From Arthrobacter sp. HY1533 (GTDB lineage: Bacteria > Actinomycetota > Actinomycetes > Actinomycetales > Micrococcaceae), in assembly GCF_027568515.1 (NCBI RefSeq), contig NZ_JANKZF010000005.1:1-64000 (forward strand): DNA of 64,000 bases. Direction: 5' to 3'. The position numbers and the translations under genes were made by a program. Shown here one piece after another: positions 1 through 7,454 of this stretch. How positions within the stretch are numbered: the first letter of the stretch is position 1; each line of letters opens with the position of its first letter. The notes under the pieces were generated by a model that saw only the letters and a program-made list of their open reading frames with translations, searched no databases and was not told where the DNA came from.

Positions 1-476
1 ACCGCCTCAAGGACCACCAAATCGACTCACTACCCTCGACAAGAACCGAGAGTACGGCAGAATAGTTCCATCAACGTGGCTCACAATTCACCCCACAAAA
101 CGGCTCACTATTCGACCAGCGCTGACAATGGAATCAATGACAAATCTTCAGCATCTTCTCCTGCATACGATCATCGTCGATGATCTCGACTATTCGCCCC
201 TGCTGCGCATGCCGAATCTCGAATCAGTGCGCGTGCGGCCCGCGCAGGGCATGCGTCCCACGATCGACGAACTCAAATCAGCATTGCCGTGGTCAGACTG
301 ACCCACGAGCGACAGAGGGCTTCTCTAGTCCGATCCACTTCAAAGCGTTCAGATCTCGACTGCACCACATCAGTTCCCTGTAAGACGTGACGCTGGATGC
401 CACCGTCTCCAGGGGCGGCAGGCAACCACCGAGCGTGGATCCCTCGATGTCACCAGGCGTGTGATGAGATAGCCAC
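1..476. other. Gene-free lead-in
   Basis: No convincing coding region is seen here; the short open frames lack family features and ribosome-binding sites. Two similar stretches at 77-89 and 101-113 (GGCTCACAATTC and GGCTCACTATTC) recall terminal repeats of some insertion sequences. A 15-base motif, GTTCCCTGTaaGACG at 373-387, recurs at 1048-1062 on the other side of the first acetyltransferase gene. The segment may be the edge of a mobile or degraded region continuing left of the window. Confidence 0.4.
77..113 (+). repeat. Pair of GGCTCAC-type short repeats, possible IS end remnant
   Basis: TGGCTCACAATTC at 77-89 and CGGCTCACTATTC at 101-113 differ at two positions and have 11 bases between them. 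Spaced GGCTCA-type repeats occur at the ends of some IS21-like elements, but no transposase is present in the window, so this is only a suggestion. Confidence 0.25.
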
Positions 477-1045
477 ATGCTCGGGAAGACAAAATCAGAA
501 GTCTCGATCCGCACCTACACGGTCGGAGATCTGCCTCCGGCTGGCATGATCGAAAAGCTCTACGTGGCAGCTTCAAAACCTCCTCCACTATCTGAACCAC
601 CCGAAGTCGCACAGCTATTCGCCCAACTCTTCGGCTACGCCCGAACCCGAGATGACGTGGTTGGCGTGGGGGCCCTTATCGACGACGAGCTTGTTGGATT
701 CGCCTACGGCCACCCGTGGAAGTGGGAGTCTGAGATTGACTCGTGGTCACGGCAGCTGCAACATTGCCTGGGCGAGGATTCAGCAGACCGCATCGATGAT
801 TCATTCGCCATACTATTGCTGCCGTCCATCCATCTGCGGGCCGGCGCGGGCTCGGCGCCGCACTGCTTGATGCGCTGATGATCGCAGCTGGAGCCACGAC
901 CTACTGGCTTCAGACAACAGACGTCGACACGCCTGCCCAGCGGCTCTACAAGCGTTATGGATACCGGGACCTGGGATACGGGCCGGACGCTCCAGATGGA
1001 CGCCCCGGCTTGGTACTCATCCACGCAGCCCTCAACGTCCGGTAA
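477..1045 (+). pseudogene. GNAT N-acetyltransferase, frameshifted
   Basis: The first frame (477 to about 811) encodes the N-terminal half of a GNAT fold. It then runs into unrelated residues and stops at 878. The natural continuation lies in another frame from about 812 to the TAA at 1043-1045. It reads V-H-P-S-A-G-R-R-G-L-G-A-A-L-L-D, the acetyl-CoA-binding motif A (R/Q-x-x-G-x-G/A), followed by the usual C-terminal Y-x-R-Y-G-Y strand. One base missing or two extra near 808-814 explains the break. The reading after the break is intact for 73 codons, so the lesion is recent, programmed or a sequencing error. The acetyl acceptor is unknown. The ribosome-binding site before ATG 477 is weak. Confidence 0.75.
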
Positions 1046-1126
1046 GCGTTCCCTGTCTGACGCTCGCCGCACGTCGTTATAGTCTCGGAGCATCAGATGT
1101 TCTGCCAATAGCCGACGGATCGATGA

Positions 1127-1474
1127 TCAGTCGTGGACGATCGCTGCATCGAACCAAATGTCCGCGTAGCCGGGGGCAAGCAGAAGCCGTGAACCCGGAG
1201 GCAGGGCAAGATAGTCAATGACTTGCGGACACCAAGTCGCCAAGTGGGAGACATGTAAGGGAACAAAGAAGTCACAGTCATCCGACAGCTCCTCGCCAGC
1301 CCAGATGTACCAACACGTCGTATCTCCCACCGGAGCATGTCGCAGGCCATTGATCGGTACTAAACCATCTTGAACATTCCGGGATATCCCGACTTTCATG
1401 TCCGAAGGACTGGCCAGGGGTTCAGCACCGAAACGTAGACAAACATCGAGCTGCTGGTTAGATATGCCGTTCAT
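1127..1474 (-). CDS. Imm33-like (DUF2185-type) immunity-domain protein
   Basis: This protein of 115 residues has the signature G-D-T-T-C-W-Y-I-W-A-G-E-E in its middle, then F-F-V-P-L-H-V-x-H-L and a Y-L-x-L-P-P-G-S-R-L-L segment near the C-terminus. From memory this matches Imm33/DUF2185-type proteins, which are found as immunity partners of polymorphic toxins or as stand-alone copies. The start at 1474 (MNGISNQQ) is preferred over the longer frame from 1582 because AAGGA lies five bases upstream. No toxin gene lies beside it. It converges with the broken acetyltransferase. The family assignment rests on motif recognition only. Confidence 0.6.
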   Translation of the reverse strand: MNGISNQQLDVCLRFGAEPLASPSDMKVGISRNVQDGLVPINGLRHAPVGDTTCWYIWAGEELSDDCDFFVPLHVSHLATWCPQVIDYLALPPGSRLLLAPGYADIWFDAAIVHD

Positions 1475-1785
1475 CTGATCCTTACGATTCGATACAAATT
1501 CTCGTCTCCATTCCCAAGCTTGCCATGTTGATTTCGACGAGAGGCAGGCTCGGTCCGGTTCCGTGCAGGAGGGCAGGGCCAAACTGACTCTCGACTACCT
1601 GGAGAGTTCTTCTTGGCAGGCATAGGAGCATGCCAAATTAGGCTTGGTTGGCACTGCAACGTAGGACTGTCCCGTAGACCGTTCCCCAAAGGGGCTACGG
1701 TGCCGTGTCGTGTGTCCTTTTTGTTTGACCGCACTGGGGCTTCGGCAATACTGGAAAAGGCTGAGCAAGAGGGGTGAATTGAAGG
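1475..1785. other. Intergenic stretch between divergent Imm33-like and GNAT genes
   Basis: No gene is supported here. The stretch must hold the promoters of both divergent neighbours, but no clear -35/-10 pair stands out. It contains the first copy of the TGTCCCG...GTTCCCC hairpin repeat at 1667-1700. AGAGGGG at 1768-1774 is a plausible ribosome-binding site for the gene starting at 1786. Confidence 0.5.
1667..1700 (+). repeat. Cassette-boundary-like hairpin repeat, copy A
   Basis: The core CTGTCCCGTAGACCGTTCCC is followed by CAAAGGGGCTACGG. Inverted arms ACCGT/ACGGT and CCCC/GGGG fold it into a hairpin. The first 21 bases are identical to copy B at 2346-2366. Copies in the same orientation recur at 3064, 3671 and 4169. 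Confidence 0.75.
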
Positions 1786-2325
1786 ATGACAGGTAGCGGG
1801 TTTGCTGAATACCTACCCAACCGACGTCAAGATGAAGCAGTGTTAGATGGTCCCGTTGACGTCAGGATGGCCACGAGTGGTGACATCGATGCGATACGTG
1901 ACATCGACACCAAAGCGGGTCGCTCACCAGCAGATATAGCGGCCATGGCCACGGCAATTCTTGACGAAAACCGACTGGTTGTTGTCGCCTCTGCCGATGG
2001 CAACATTGTTGGGTGGGGCAAGACCCACTTCTGGTCTTACGCTGATGGACAGGCACCTGGCGGGCACTACTTGGGTGGAGTGACTGTGCTCCCTGAGTTC
2101 AGGCGCCACGGGATAGCCAGGGCCTTGACCCAGGTGAGATTGAACTGGATCTGGGCACGAGCGGACTCGGCCTGGTACATCGTCAACCCATCCAACCAGG
2201 CATCGATCGATCTTCATCGTGAGTGGGGGTTCGCTGAGGTTGCCAGGGCTGCGAAATTTCATACGACCAGCTTCACCGGTGGTGTCGGGTTGCTGTTGCA
2301 AGCGAAACGACCACTAGAAGACTAA
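1786..2325 (+). CDS. GNAT family N-acetyltransferase
   Basis: The 179-residue protein carries a GNAT domain at about residues 23-165. Motif A is visible as G-V-T-V-L-P-E-F-R-R-H-G-I-A (residues 98-111), with R106, R107, H108 and G109 forming the pyrophosphate loop. A later segment with N-P-S-N-Q-A-S-I-D-L-H-R-E-W-G-F is the usual C-terminal part of the CoA site. The acceptor substrate cannot be read from sequence. The gene sits alone between repeat copies A and B, ending 21 bases before copy B. Codon use is less G/C-biased than in the core genes to the right, in keeping with acquired DNA. Confidence 0.85.
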   Translation: MTGSGFAEYLPNRRQDEAVLDGPVDVRMATSGDIDAIRDIDTKAGRSPADIAAMATAILDENRLVVVASADGNIVGWGKTHFWSYADGQAPGGHYLGGVTVLPEFRRHGIARALTQVRLNWIWARADSAWYIVNPSNQASIDLHREWGFAEVARAAKFHTTSFTGGVGLLLQAKRPLED

Positions 2326-2345
2326 GAAGTACGATTCACCTGAAT

Positions 2346-2380
2346 CTGTCCCGTAGACCGTTCCCCCTATGGGGACGGGT
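2346..2380 (+). repeat. Cassette-boundary-like hairpin repeat, copy B
   Basis: CTGTCCCGTAGACCGTTCCC here repeats copy A exactly for 21 bases, then continues CCTATGGGGACGGGT. TCCCC pairs with GGGGA, and CCG pairs with CGG across a small bulge. It lies between two convergent genes and overlaps the stop codon of the minus-strand gene. It could therefore also act as a bidirectional terminator, although no T tract is present. Confidence 0.75.
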
Positions 2381-2924
2381 CATTCTTGCCTGGCGTGCGG
2401 GAACTGTCGATTGCTTCTGCTTCCGCTGCCTCCGCAAGGTCTTCATCGGAAATGCTTAGCATCAGTGTGCTGTCGCGCATGGTGAAGAGATGCATGACTA
2501 TTTCGCGGCCATTTGCCTGCCAGATACTAGGCGGCGCGTCTTCGTCTTCCCACGGCCTTATTGGCTTGCCATAGAGATCCGTCAGCCTGCTCGACACGGC
2601 GTCGTGGCCCAGGCGGGTCGCAGGGGCCTGCGCCTCAGGGAAGGCATATAGGTGGAAGTGGACGCCCAGGAACTTGCCGCGCAAAGAGTCCCACGAGGCA
2701 AATGAAATGCCTGGCACTTCGGTGAGGAGGGTGCATGAGGCCGAGAATGATTCGTCCGAGTCGTGATCCAGGCGTTCTCCATTTTTGAAGTTGAGACGCT
2801 TGAATAGATTCTCGCGTTCCTGATCGGAGCTAGGCCATGTTCCTTCCACCAGCTCCGCCACCAGGGCAGCAACTGTGGCCGGATCGGGAATCAATTCGTT
2901 TGGCGTTTCTATGATCGCGGGCAT
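2367..2924 (-). CDS. Hypothetical protein, 185 aa
   Basis: I do not recognise a family with confidence. The protein is acidic and soluble-looking, without signal peptide or membrane segment. A conserved-looking core (about residues 15-135) includes W-P-S-S-D-Q-E-R-E-N-L-F-K-R-L, a central G-V-H-F-H-L-Y strand and P-P-S-I-W-Q-A-N-G-R-E-I-V-M-H-L-F near the C-terminus. The tail is rich in Ala, Glu and Asp (E-A-A-E-A-E-A). The overall plan resembles small immunity-type or DUF6301-like proteins, but that is a guess. Its stop codon lies inside repeat copy B, and copy B2 lies 140 bases upstream of its start, so it fills one repeat-to-repeat unit on the opposite strand to its neighbours. Confidence 0.6.
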   Translation of the reverse strand: MPAIIETPNELIPDPATVAALVAELVEGTWPSSDQERENLFKRLNFKNGERLDHDSDESFSASCTLLTEVPGISFASWDSLRGKFLGVHFHLYAFPEAQAPATRLGHDAVSSRLTDLYGKPIRPWEDEDAPPSIWQANGREIVMHLFTMRDSTLMLSISDEDLAEAAEAEAIDSSRTPGKNDPSP

Positions 2925-3063
2925 ACGGCGACACTACCGCCGGAACACGCGAAAAGCAGCCTGCTGCCTTCGATCACTCAAGAAATTGATCACTCGTGAC
3001 CCGCTGGCCGGGACCAATCCAGTGCCATGAATTCTCAGCTCATGCGTCAACCAGTCAATTCTG

Positions 3064-3080
3064 TGTCCCACAGAGGGTTC
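3064..3080 (+). repeat. Cassette-boundary-like repeat, diverged copy B2
   Basis: TGTCCCACAGAGGGTTC matches copy C (TGTCCCGCAGGAGGTTC) at 14 of 17 positions and has the same orientation as the other copies. It separates the starts of the divergent genes at 2924 and 3123. Confidence 0.5.
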
Positions 3081-3122
3081 GGCATGCGGGTCAGTCTTCT
3101 TTGATGCCGGTAGGGTCGGAGA

Positions 3123-3665
3123 ATGTCCATCATCTTTGTTCCAATGACACCAGCCGACACTGAAGATATCGTCGGCTTCCTTACCTCAAGCCGTTTCCCG
3201 TTCCATGTTCAGGCAGCCCCACAGGCCGCGGACATCCGGGCGAAGATTGAGAATGGACGTTTCTGGAACGAAGACACCCAAGGCTATTGGGTGGTGAGGG
3301 GCGGACATCGTATCGGCATGGCCGCTCTGGAGGATCTGCGGGAAGATGATTCGCCGGTCTTCGACCTGCGCCTCGACGAGACCCAGCGCGGCCAAGGCGT
3401 GGGAGTCGAAGTGCTTCGTGCGCTCTGCGACCTGGTTTTCGAGACGATGCCGAATACGCTCCGCTTCGAGGGGCACACGCGAGAAGATAACATCGCCATG
3501 CGCAAGACGTTCCTTCGCGCCGGCTTCCTCAAGGAAGCACACTACCGATTGGGATGGCCAACCAACGACGGCGGGCACGTCGCCTCCATCGCCTACTCGA
3601 TCCTGCGCCAAGACTGGGACAACGGAACCCTGACCCATTTCGAATGGGACGACCTCAAGATCTAG
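3123..3665 (+). CDS. GNAT family N-acetyltransferase (RimJ/RimL-like)
   Basis: This 180-residue GNAT protein has motif A as L-D-E-T-Q-R-G-Q-G-V-G-V (R89 to G94 forming the CoA loop). The later N-I-A-M-R-K-T-F-L-R-A-G-F segment is typical of RimJ/RimL-like enzymes, which acetylate ribosomal-protein N-termini or small amines. The true substrate is unknown. GGTAGGG lies about eight bases before ATG 3123. The gene is the only one between repeat copies B2 and C and ends six bases before copy C. It is the third acetyltransferase in 3.2 kb, an enrichment typical of accessory gene arrays. Confidence 0.85.
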   Translation: MSIIFVPMTPADTEDIVGFLTSSRFPFHVQAAPQAADIRAKIENGRFWNEDTQGYWVVRGGHRIGMAALEDLREDDSPVFDLRLDETQRGQGVGVEVLRALCDLVFETMPNTLRFEGHTREDNIAMRKTFLRAGFLKEAHYRLGWPTNDGGHVASIAYSILRQDWDNGTLTHFEWDDLKI

Positions 3666-3670
3666 ACTCC

Positions 3671-3690
3671 TGTCCCGCAGGAGGTTCCTC
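3671..3690 (+). repeat. Cassette-boundary-like hairpin repeat, copy C
   Basis: TGTCCCGCAGGAGGTTCCTC, six bases after the acetyltransferase stop, matches copy A at 14 of 18 positions. It continues into TATGAAGG, as copy B continues into TATGGGG. Confidence 0.6.
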
Positions 3691-3749
3691 TATGAAGGTT
3701 CGTTCGTTGGTCATTTCTATGACCGAGGGGCCTGCCTACATCCGAGCTA

Positions 3750-4061
3750 CTACCCGCCACTGGTTCCACGCATCCGCGCTGGAATATGATCCGGGAAGTC
3801 TTCTTCGCCGATGCCTCCCGCCGCGTAGAACGAATCCAAGAACGAACGGGCCTGCTCAACCAGGGCTTCCCGGGACATCCGTGACGCAGCGTCTGGATCG
3901 TTTGGTGCCGCCTCGCCACCGCGACGCGCGATCGTGAACCCGTAGGTTCCGTCCGCAGGCCCATTGATCCAGGAACAGTGGTAGCTGAGCCTCCCGTCAG
4001 GCTGGTACATCTCGCTGATACGGAGCAGCTCGTCATCAACGGATATTTCGAAATCATCCAT
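3750..4061 (-). CDS. Hypothetical protein, 103 aa
   Basis: I do not recognise this small acidic protein. It has no membrane segment or signal peptide. The N-terminal part (about residues 1-45) looks like a beta-rich segment, M-D-D-F-E-I-S-V-D-D-E-L-L-R-I. The C-terminal half is helical, with R-E-A-L-V-E-Q-A-R-S-F-L-D-S-F-Y. It sits alone between repeat copies C and D in the minus orientation. The ribosome-binding site before 4061 is weak, so the start is uncertain. Confidence 0.5.
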   Translation of the reverse strand: MDDFEISVDDELLRISEMYQPDGRLSYHCSWINGPADGTYGFTIARRGGEAAPNDPDAASRMSREALVEQARSFLDSFYAAGGIGEEDFPDHIPARMRGTSGG

Positions 4062-4168
4062 AGGACGAGCCTAAACCGATTCCCATGACTCGCCCCGTTG
4101 CTGACTCCCATTGGCGCTATTCAGCACCAGAAACTGAGAGACCGCGATGGTCGTGGCATGTCAACCAA

Positions 4169-4198
4169 CGTCCCGTTAAGGGTTCCCCCCTACGGGAC
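4169..4198 (+). repeat. Cassette-boundary-like hairpin repeat, copy D
   Basis: CGTCCCGTTAAGGGTTCCCC matches copy A at 15 of 20 positions. Perfect inverted arms GTCCCGT (4170-4176) and ACGGGAC (4192-4198) enclose a 15-base loop. Confidence 0.65.
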
Positions 4199-4260
4199 AC
4201 CCGACGCCCTGGACACGAATCGAACGGCCTTGCTGGACGTTGCCGTTGGATTCAACGTTT

Positions 4261-4315
4261 TGGTCCGACTGTAGTGCGACGAACTTGATCAAGTTGTCTC
4301 ACTACAGTCGGACCA
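4261..4315. repeat. 55-bp near-perfect palindrome
   Basis: Perfect 16-base arms TGGTCCGACTGTAGTG (4261-4276) and CACTACAGTCGGACCA (4300-4315) flank a centre containing AACTTGATCAAGTT (4282-4295), itself a perfect palindrome. The whole can form a hairpin or cruciform with a short internal mismatch. There is no T tract on either side, so a simple terminator is unlikely; a recombination site, operator or remnant element end is possible. Confidence 0.85.
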
Positions 4316-4366
4316 TTCCATCAGATCTCGCGCTTTTCGTGGTCCAACTTAGATGAGGCGGGACAC

Positions 4367-4729
4367 TCAAGACAGGCAGAGGCAGAAGGGGTGTCCGGCC
4401 GGGTCCAGGAAGACCCGGAACGTGGCACCGGGCTGGTGCTCGGCCTTGGCCGCGCCCAGCCGGATCACCTCGGCCTCGCCGTCGTCCAGGCTGTCCACCA
4501 CCACGTCCAGGTGCATTTGCTGCGGGTGCTTCTGGCCCGGCCAGACAGGTGCCCGGTAGCCGGAATCCACCTGCTGGAAGGAAATGCAGTTGCTGCCATC
4601 GTCGGGCCGGATGTCCACCCAGCCGTCCTCCGCGGTGACCTCCCAACCGAGCATGGCAGCGTAAAACTCCGCCAGCCGGGCCGCGTCGGGGCAGTCGATG
4701 ACAAATCCGGGATTGCGTGCAATGGCCAT
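4367..4729 (-). CDS. VOC family (glyoxalase-like) protein
   Basis: This 120-residue single-domain protein shows the paired beta-alpha-beta-beta-beta layout of the vicinal-oxygen-chelate superfamily. V-I-D-C-P-D-A-A-R-L-A-E-F-Y-A-A-M-L-G-W-E-V opens the first module, and M-H-L-D-V-V-V-D-S-L-D-D-G opens the second. The second ends in F-L-D-P-A-G-H-P-F-C-L. His in the second module is a likely metal ligand. Members include glyoxalases, dioxygenases and antibiotic-binding proteins; the substrate here cannot be assigned. The next upstream gene on the same strand ends nine bases before its start, so the two are probably co-transcribed. Confidence 0.85.
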   Translation of the reverse strand: MAIARNPGFVIDCPDAARLAEFYAAMLGWEVTAEDGWVDIRPDDGSNCISFQQVDSGYRAPVWPGQKHPQQMHLDVVVDSLDDGEAEVIRLGAAKAEHQPGATFRVFLDPAGHPFCLCLS

Positions 4730-4738
4730 GCCAGAACG

Positions 4739-5731
4739 CTACACCCGCGCCACTTCAAGTTCCATGGCCCCGGCCAACAGCTCGAAGCTGCGAATCCGTG
4801 CCGCGGGGTTGGTGATCTGTGTCGCCACGATGAGTTCGTCGGCGTCGGCCAACACGGCAAATTCGTCCAGGTAGCTGCGGGCCGTGTCCGGCGTTCCCAC
4901 GGCGGCGTAGCGGAACATGTTCTGCACCTGCTGGCCGGCCGGGGAGTCAAGCCGCAGGTCCGATTCGGCCTCGCTGAATGTCTGGCCACGGCCCACCAGG
5001 GCCCCCACCATGCGGCGCCGGGCCTTGAGCAGCAGCGCGTCGGCCTCCTCCTGCGTGTCGGCCACAATGGCGTTGACGCCGGCAATCACATAGGGCGTGG
5101 CCAATGCTGCGGAAGGCTTGAATTCGCGGCGGTAGATGCGCACCGCGTCTTCCAGCGCCTGCGGGGCAAAGTGCGAGGCGAAGGAGTACGGCAGGCCCAG
5201 GGCCGCTGCAAGGCGTGCGCCGAACAGGGACGAGCCCAGGATGTACAGCGGCACGTGGGTGTCCTTGCCGGGATAGGCGTTGACACCGGAAATCCGTGTG
5301 TTGCCTTCAAAGTACGCCTGCAGTTCCTGCACGTCGGCCGGGAATGAGTCCGATGAGGAGGGGTCGCGGCGCAGGGCGCGCATGGTGTTCTGGTCGCTGC
5401 CCGGCGCACGGCCCAGCCCCAGGTCGATCCGTCCCGGGTGCAGGGTCTCCAGCGTGCCGAACTGCTCGGCGATCTGCAGCGGCGAGTGGTTGGGCAGCAT
5501 GATGCCGCCCGCGCCCAGCCGGATGGTGGAGGTGTGCGCGGCCACGTGCGCTATCAGCACGCTGGTTGCCGAGGATGCAATCGAGGGCATGTTGTGGTGT
5601 TCGGCAAACCAGACCCGCTTGTACCCCCACTTCTCCGCCGCCTGGGCCAGTTCCACTGAAGCGTGCAGGCTTGCGGCAATGCCGTCCTCGCCAATGTGGG
5701 CCAGGTCAAGGATGGAAATGGGGAGCGTCAT
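4739..5731 (-). CDS. LLM-class flavin-dependent oxidoreductase (luciferase-like)
   Basis: The 330-residue protein matches the bacterial luciferase-like monooxygenase family of FMN/F420-using TIM-barrel enzymes. R-V-W-F-A-E-H-H lies near residue 40 and [14 protein letters not shown] near residue 105, both typical of the MsnO8/group-1 subfamily. The start at 5731 (MTLPISIL) is chosen because AAAGG lies eight bases upstream; the longer frame to 5809 has no ribosome-binding site. The substrate is unknown. Confidence 0.88.
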   Translation of the reverse strand: MTLPISILDLAHIGEDGIAASLHASVELAQAAEKWGYKRVWFAEHHNMPSIASSATSVLIAHVAAHTSTIRLGAGGIMLPNHSPLQIAEQFGTLETLHPGRIDLGLGRAPGSDQNTMRALRRDPSSSDSFPADVQELQAYFEGNTRISGVNAYPGKDTHVPLYILGSSLFGARLAAALGLPYSFASHFAPQALEDAVRIYRREFKPSAALATPYVIAGVNAIVADTQEEADALLLKARRRMVGALVGRGQTFSEAESDLRLDSPAGQQVQNMFRYAAVGTPDTARSYLDEFAVLADADELIVATQITNPAARIRSFELLAGAMELEVARV

Positions 5732-5844
5732 GGTGCTGCCTTTCGATGGGGTCTCACTAGCGCCAACCTCCGGCCCTCCCGGGATATTTCCGCCCGTGTC
5801 GATGCTCACGGATTCGCCGAAAAGGCACGACGGCGGCGCCCGCC

Positions 5845-6960
5845 TCAGGCAGTTGCGGGGACCCTCAAGCGGTCCAGGGCCGCCAACGCCGCGGCCCGCC
5901 CGGCCCGGCTGGCACCCAGGGTCGAGGCGGAGGCGCCGTAGCCCACCATGAGCAGGCGCGGGTCGCGGGCCACCTTGACCCCGTCCATGACGATGCCGCC
6001 ACCGGGTTCGCGCAGCTTCAGCGGGGCCAGGTGGTCAAGTGCGGCCCGGAATCCGGTGGCCCACAGGATGGCGTCAGCCTCGAAGGTGCTGCCGTCTTCA
6101 AACACGGCTCCGTCCGGGGTGAGCCGCTGCAGCGGCCCGCGGGAAACGAGTGTTCCGGCGGCTATGCCGTTTTGGTACTGCTGTGTCAGCGGAAGTCCCG
6201 TCACCCCAACCACGCTCAGCGGCGGCAGGCCGGCGGCGGTCCGCTCGTTGACGCGGCGCTCCACGTCGCGGCCCCAGTCGGGGTTGAACTCCCGGCTGGT
6301 GAATTCCGGCGCACGCCGGGTGGACCATGCGGTTTCCATGCCGGCATCGGCCAACTGCAGCAGGAACTGCACAGCCGAGGTGCCGCCGCCCACCACCAGC
6401 ACGCGTTGGCCGGCGAACTCCGCCACGGACTGGAAATCATGGGTGTGCAGCTGCCTGCCCGTGAACGTGCCCAGCCCCGGGTAGTGCGGCCAGTGCGGCT
6501 TGTCCCAGGTGCCGGTGGCGTTGATGACCAGGCGGGTCTCGTAGGCGCCGCGGTCCGTTTCTACCACGAGCGGCGGGCCGGCGATGTCGGCGGGGACGCC
6601 GCCGTCGTCCTTGGGGAAGAGCATGGCGGAGTCATCGGCAAGGGTGTGCACGGACTGCACCTTGACGGGCCGGTGGACGGGCAGCTCAAAGGTTTTCTCG
6701 TAGCTGCCGTAGTAGCGCGAGACCACGGCGGACGCGGGCTCGGCGGGGTCGGCCGCGGGCAACTTCATGCCGGGGAGATCGTGGATGGCATGCGCGCCGC
6801 CCAGGGTCAGTGACGGCCAGCGGTGCAGCCATGCGCCGCCGGGCGCCGGGTTCGCATCGAGAACCACAAAGTCGGTCTCCGGGACGAGTCCGTGCCGGGC
6901 CAGGTAATACGCGGCCGAAAGCCCGGCCTGGCCCGCTCCAACAACCACAACATCCAGCAT
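5845..6960 (-). CDS. FAD/NAD(P)-dependent flavin monooxygenase-like protein
   Basis: The 371-residue protein has two dinucleotide-binding motifs: G-A-G-Q-A-G at residues 8-13 (FAD) and G-G-G-T-S-A at 191-196 (NADPH). A-T-G-T-W-D-K-P (148-155) lies between them, and a late W-A-T-G-F-R motif follows. This is the layout of class B flavoprotein monooxygenases related to YpfJ/CzcO, which oxygenate small sulfur, nitrogen or carbonyl compounds. Start 6960 has a strong AGGAGG seven bases upstream, and the longer frame to 7026 is rejected. A luciferase-like oxidoreductase follows on the same strand. Confidence 0.85.
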   Translation of the reverse strand: MLDVVVVGAGQAGLSAAYYLARHGLVPETDFVVLDANPAPGGAWLHRWPSLTLGGAHAIHDLPGMKLPAADPAEPASAVVSRYYGSYEKTFELPVHRPVKVQSVHTLADDSAMLFPKDDGGVPADIAGPPLVVETDRGAYETRLVINATGTWDKPHWPHYPGLGTFTGRQLHTHDFQSVAEFAGQRVLVVGGGTSAVQFLLQLADAGMETAWSTRRAPEFTSREFNPDWGRDVERRVNERTAAGLPPLSVVGVTGLPLTQQYQNGIAAGTLVSRGPLQRLTPDGAVFEDGSTFEADAILWATGFRAALDHLAPLKLREPGGGIVMDGVKVARDPRLLMVGYGASASTLGASRAGRAAALAALDRLRVPATA

Positions 6961-7001
6961 CTTTTGCCTCCTGTTGGGGTGCAACGGGCGGCCGCGGAGG
7001 G

Positions 7002-7418
7002 CTATTCCGCTTGTGTTCGACGCCACGTGGCGCCGCGTTCGGAGACCAGCTTGTCAGCGAAGTAGACCGCGGCGGCCCCCAGTGCGTAGGCCACCAGGTC
7101 CAGCGCGGAGAAGGTGGTGCCGAAGACCAGGCGCGACGGCGGAAAGCTCACGGCGAGTTGTTCGGGGATGCCTGTCAGCTGGGCCAGTTCGATCGCGGCG
7201 CTGATGGCAAAGGCTGCGAGCGCCAGCCAGTGCCGCTTGGCCGTGGGCAGGATCAGGGCCAGCACCAGGTACACGAGCATGGTGTAGAGCGCGTCGGCAA
7301 CCAGGCTGGCGAAGTCGCCGGGGACCAGGAAGTGGACCAGCAGGCCCACGATGGCGACGTCAGTTGCTGCGATGAACAGCGCGATGCACCGGGACATGGG
7401 TGTTTTGGTGATGGCCAT
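7002..7418 (-). CDS. DUF2809 family membrane protein
   Basis: This 138-residue protein has about four hydrophobic segments separated by short basic loops. The E-L-A-Q-L-T-G-I-P motif followed by F-S-A-L-D-L-V-A-Y-A-L-G-A is typical of DUF2809, a small VanZ-like inner-membrane family of unknown role. It lies between the monooxygenase and umuC on the same strand. Confidence 0.8.
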   Translation of the reverse strand: MAITKTPMSRCIALFIAATDVAIVGLLVHFLVPGDFASLVADALYTMLVYLVLALILPTAKRHWLALAAFAISAAIELAQLTGIPEQLAVSFPPSRLVFGTTFSALDLVAYALGAAAVYFADKLVSERGATWRRTQAE

Positions 7419-7454
7419 GGGGCCGAGTCTAACGGCGGCCTGCCCGCATTCCGG

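Larger units (their letters stand above)
4062..4366. other. Intergenic stretch ending the accessory zone
   Basis: No gene is supported. It holds repeat copy D (4169-4198) and the 55-bp palindrome at 4261-4315. To its right the more strongly G/C-biased core genes begin, so this may be the boundary of the accessory segment. Confidence 0.5.

Noticed and set aside
1667-1700. Classic integron attC site
   Set aside because: The repeat is hairpin-forming, but I find no matching R' (GTTRRRY) and R'' (RYYYAAC) boxes and no integrase gene in the window. It is reported only as cassette-like.
4200-4250. tRNA-like T-arm sequence (GTTCGATTC on the minus strand)
   Set aside because: The flanking bases do not form a T stem, and no D arm, anticodon arm or acceptor stem can be found around it.
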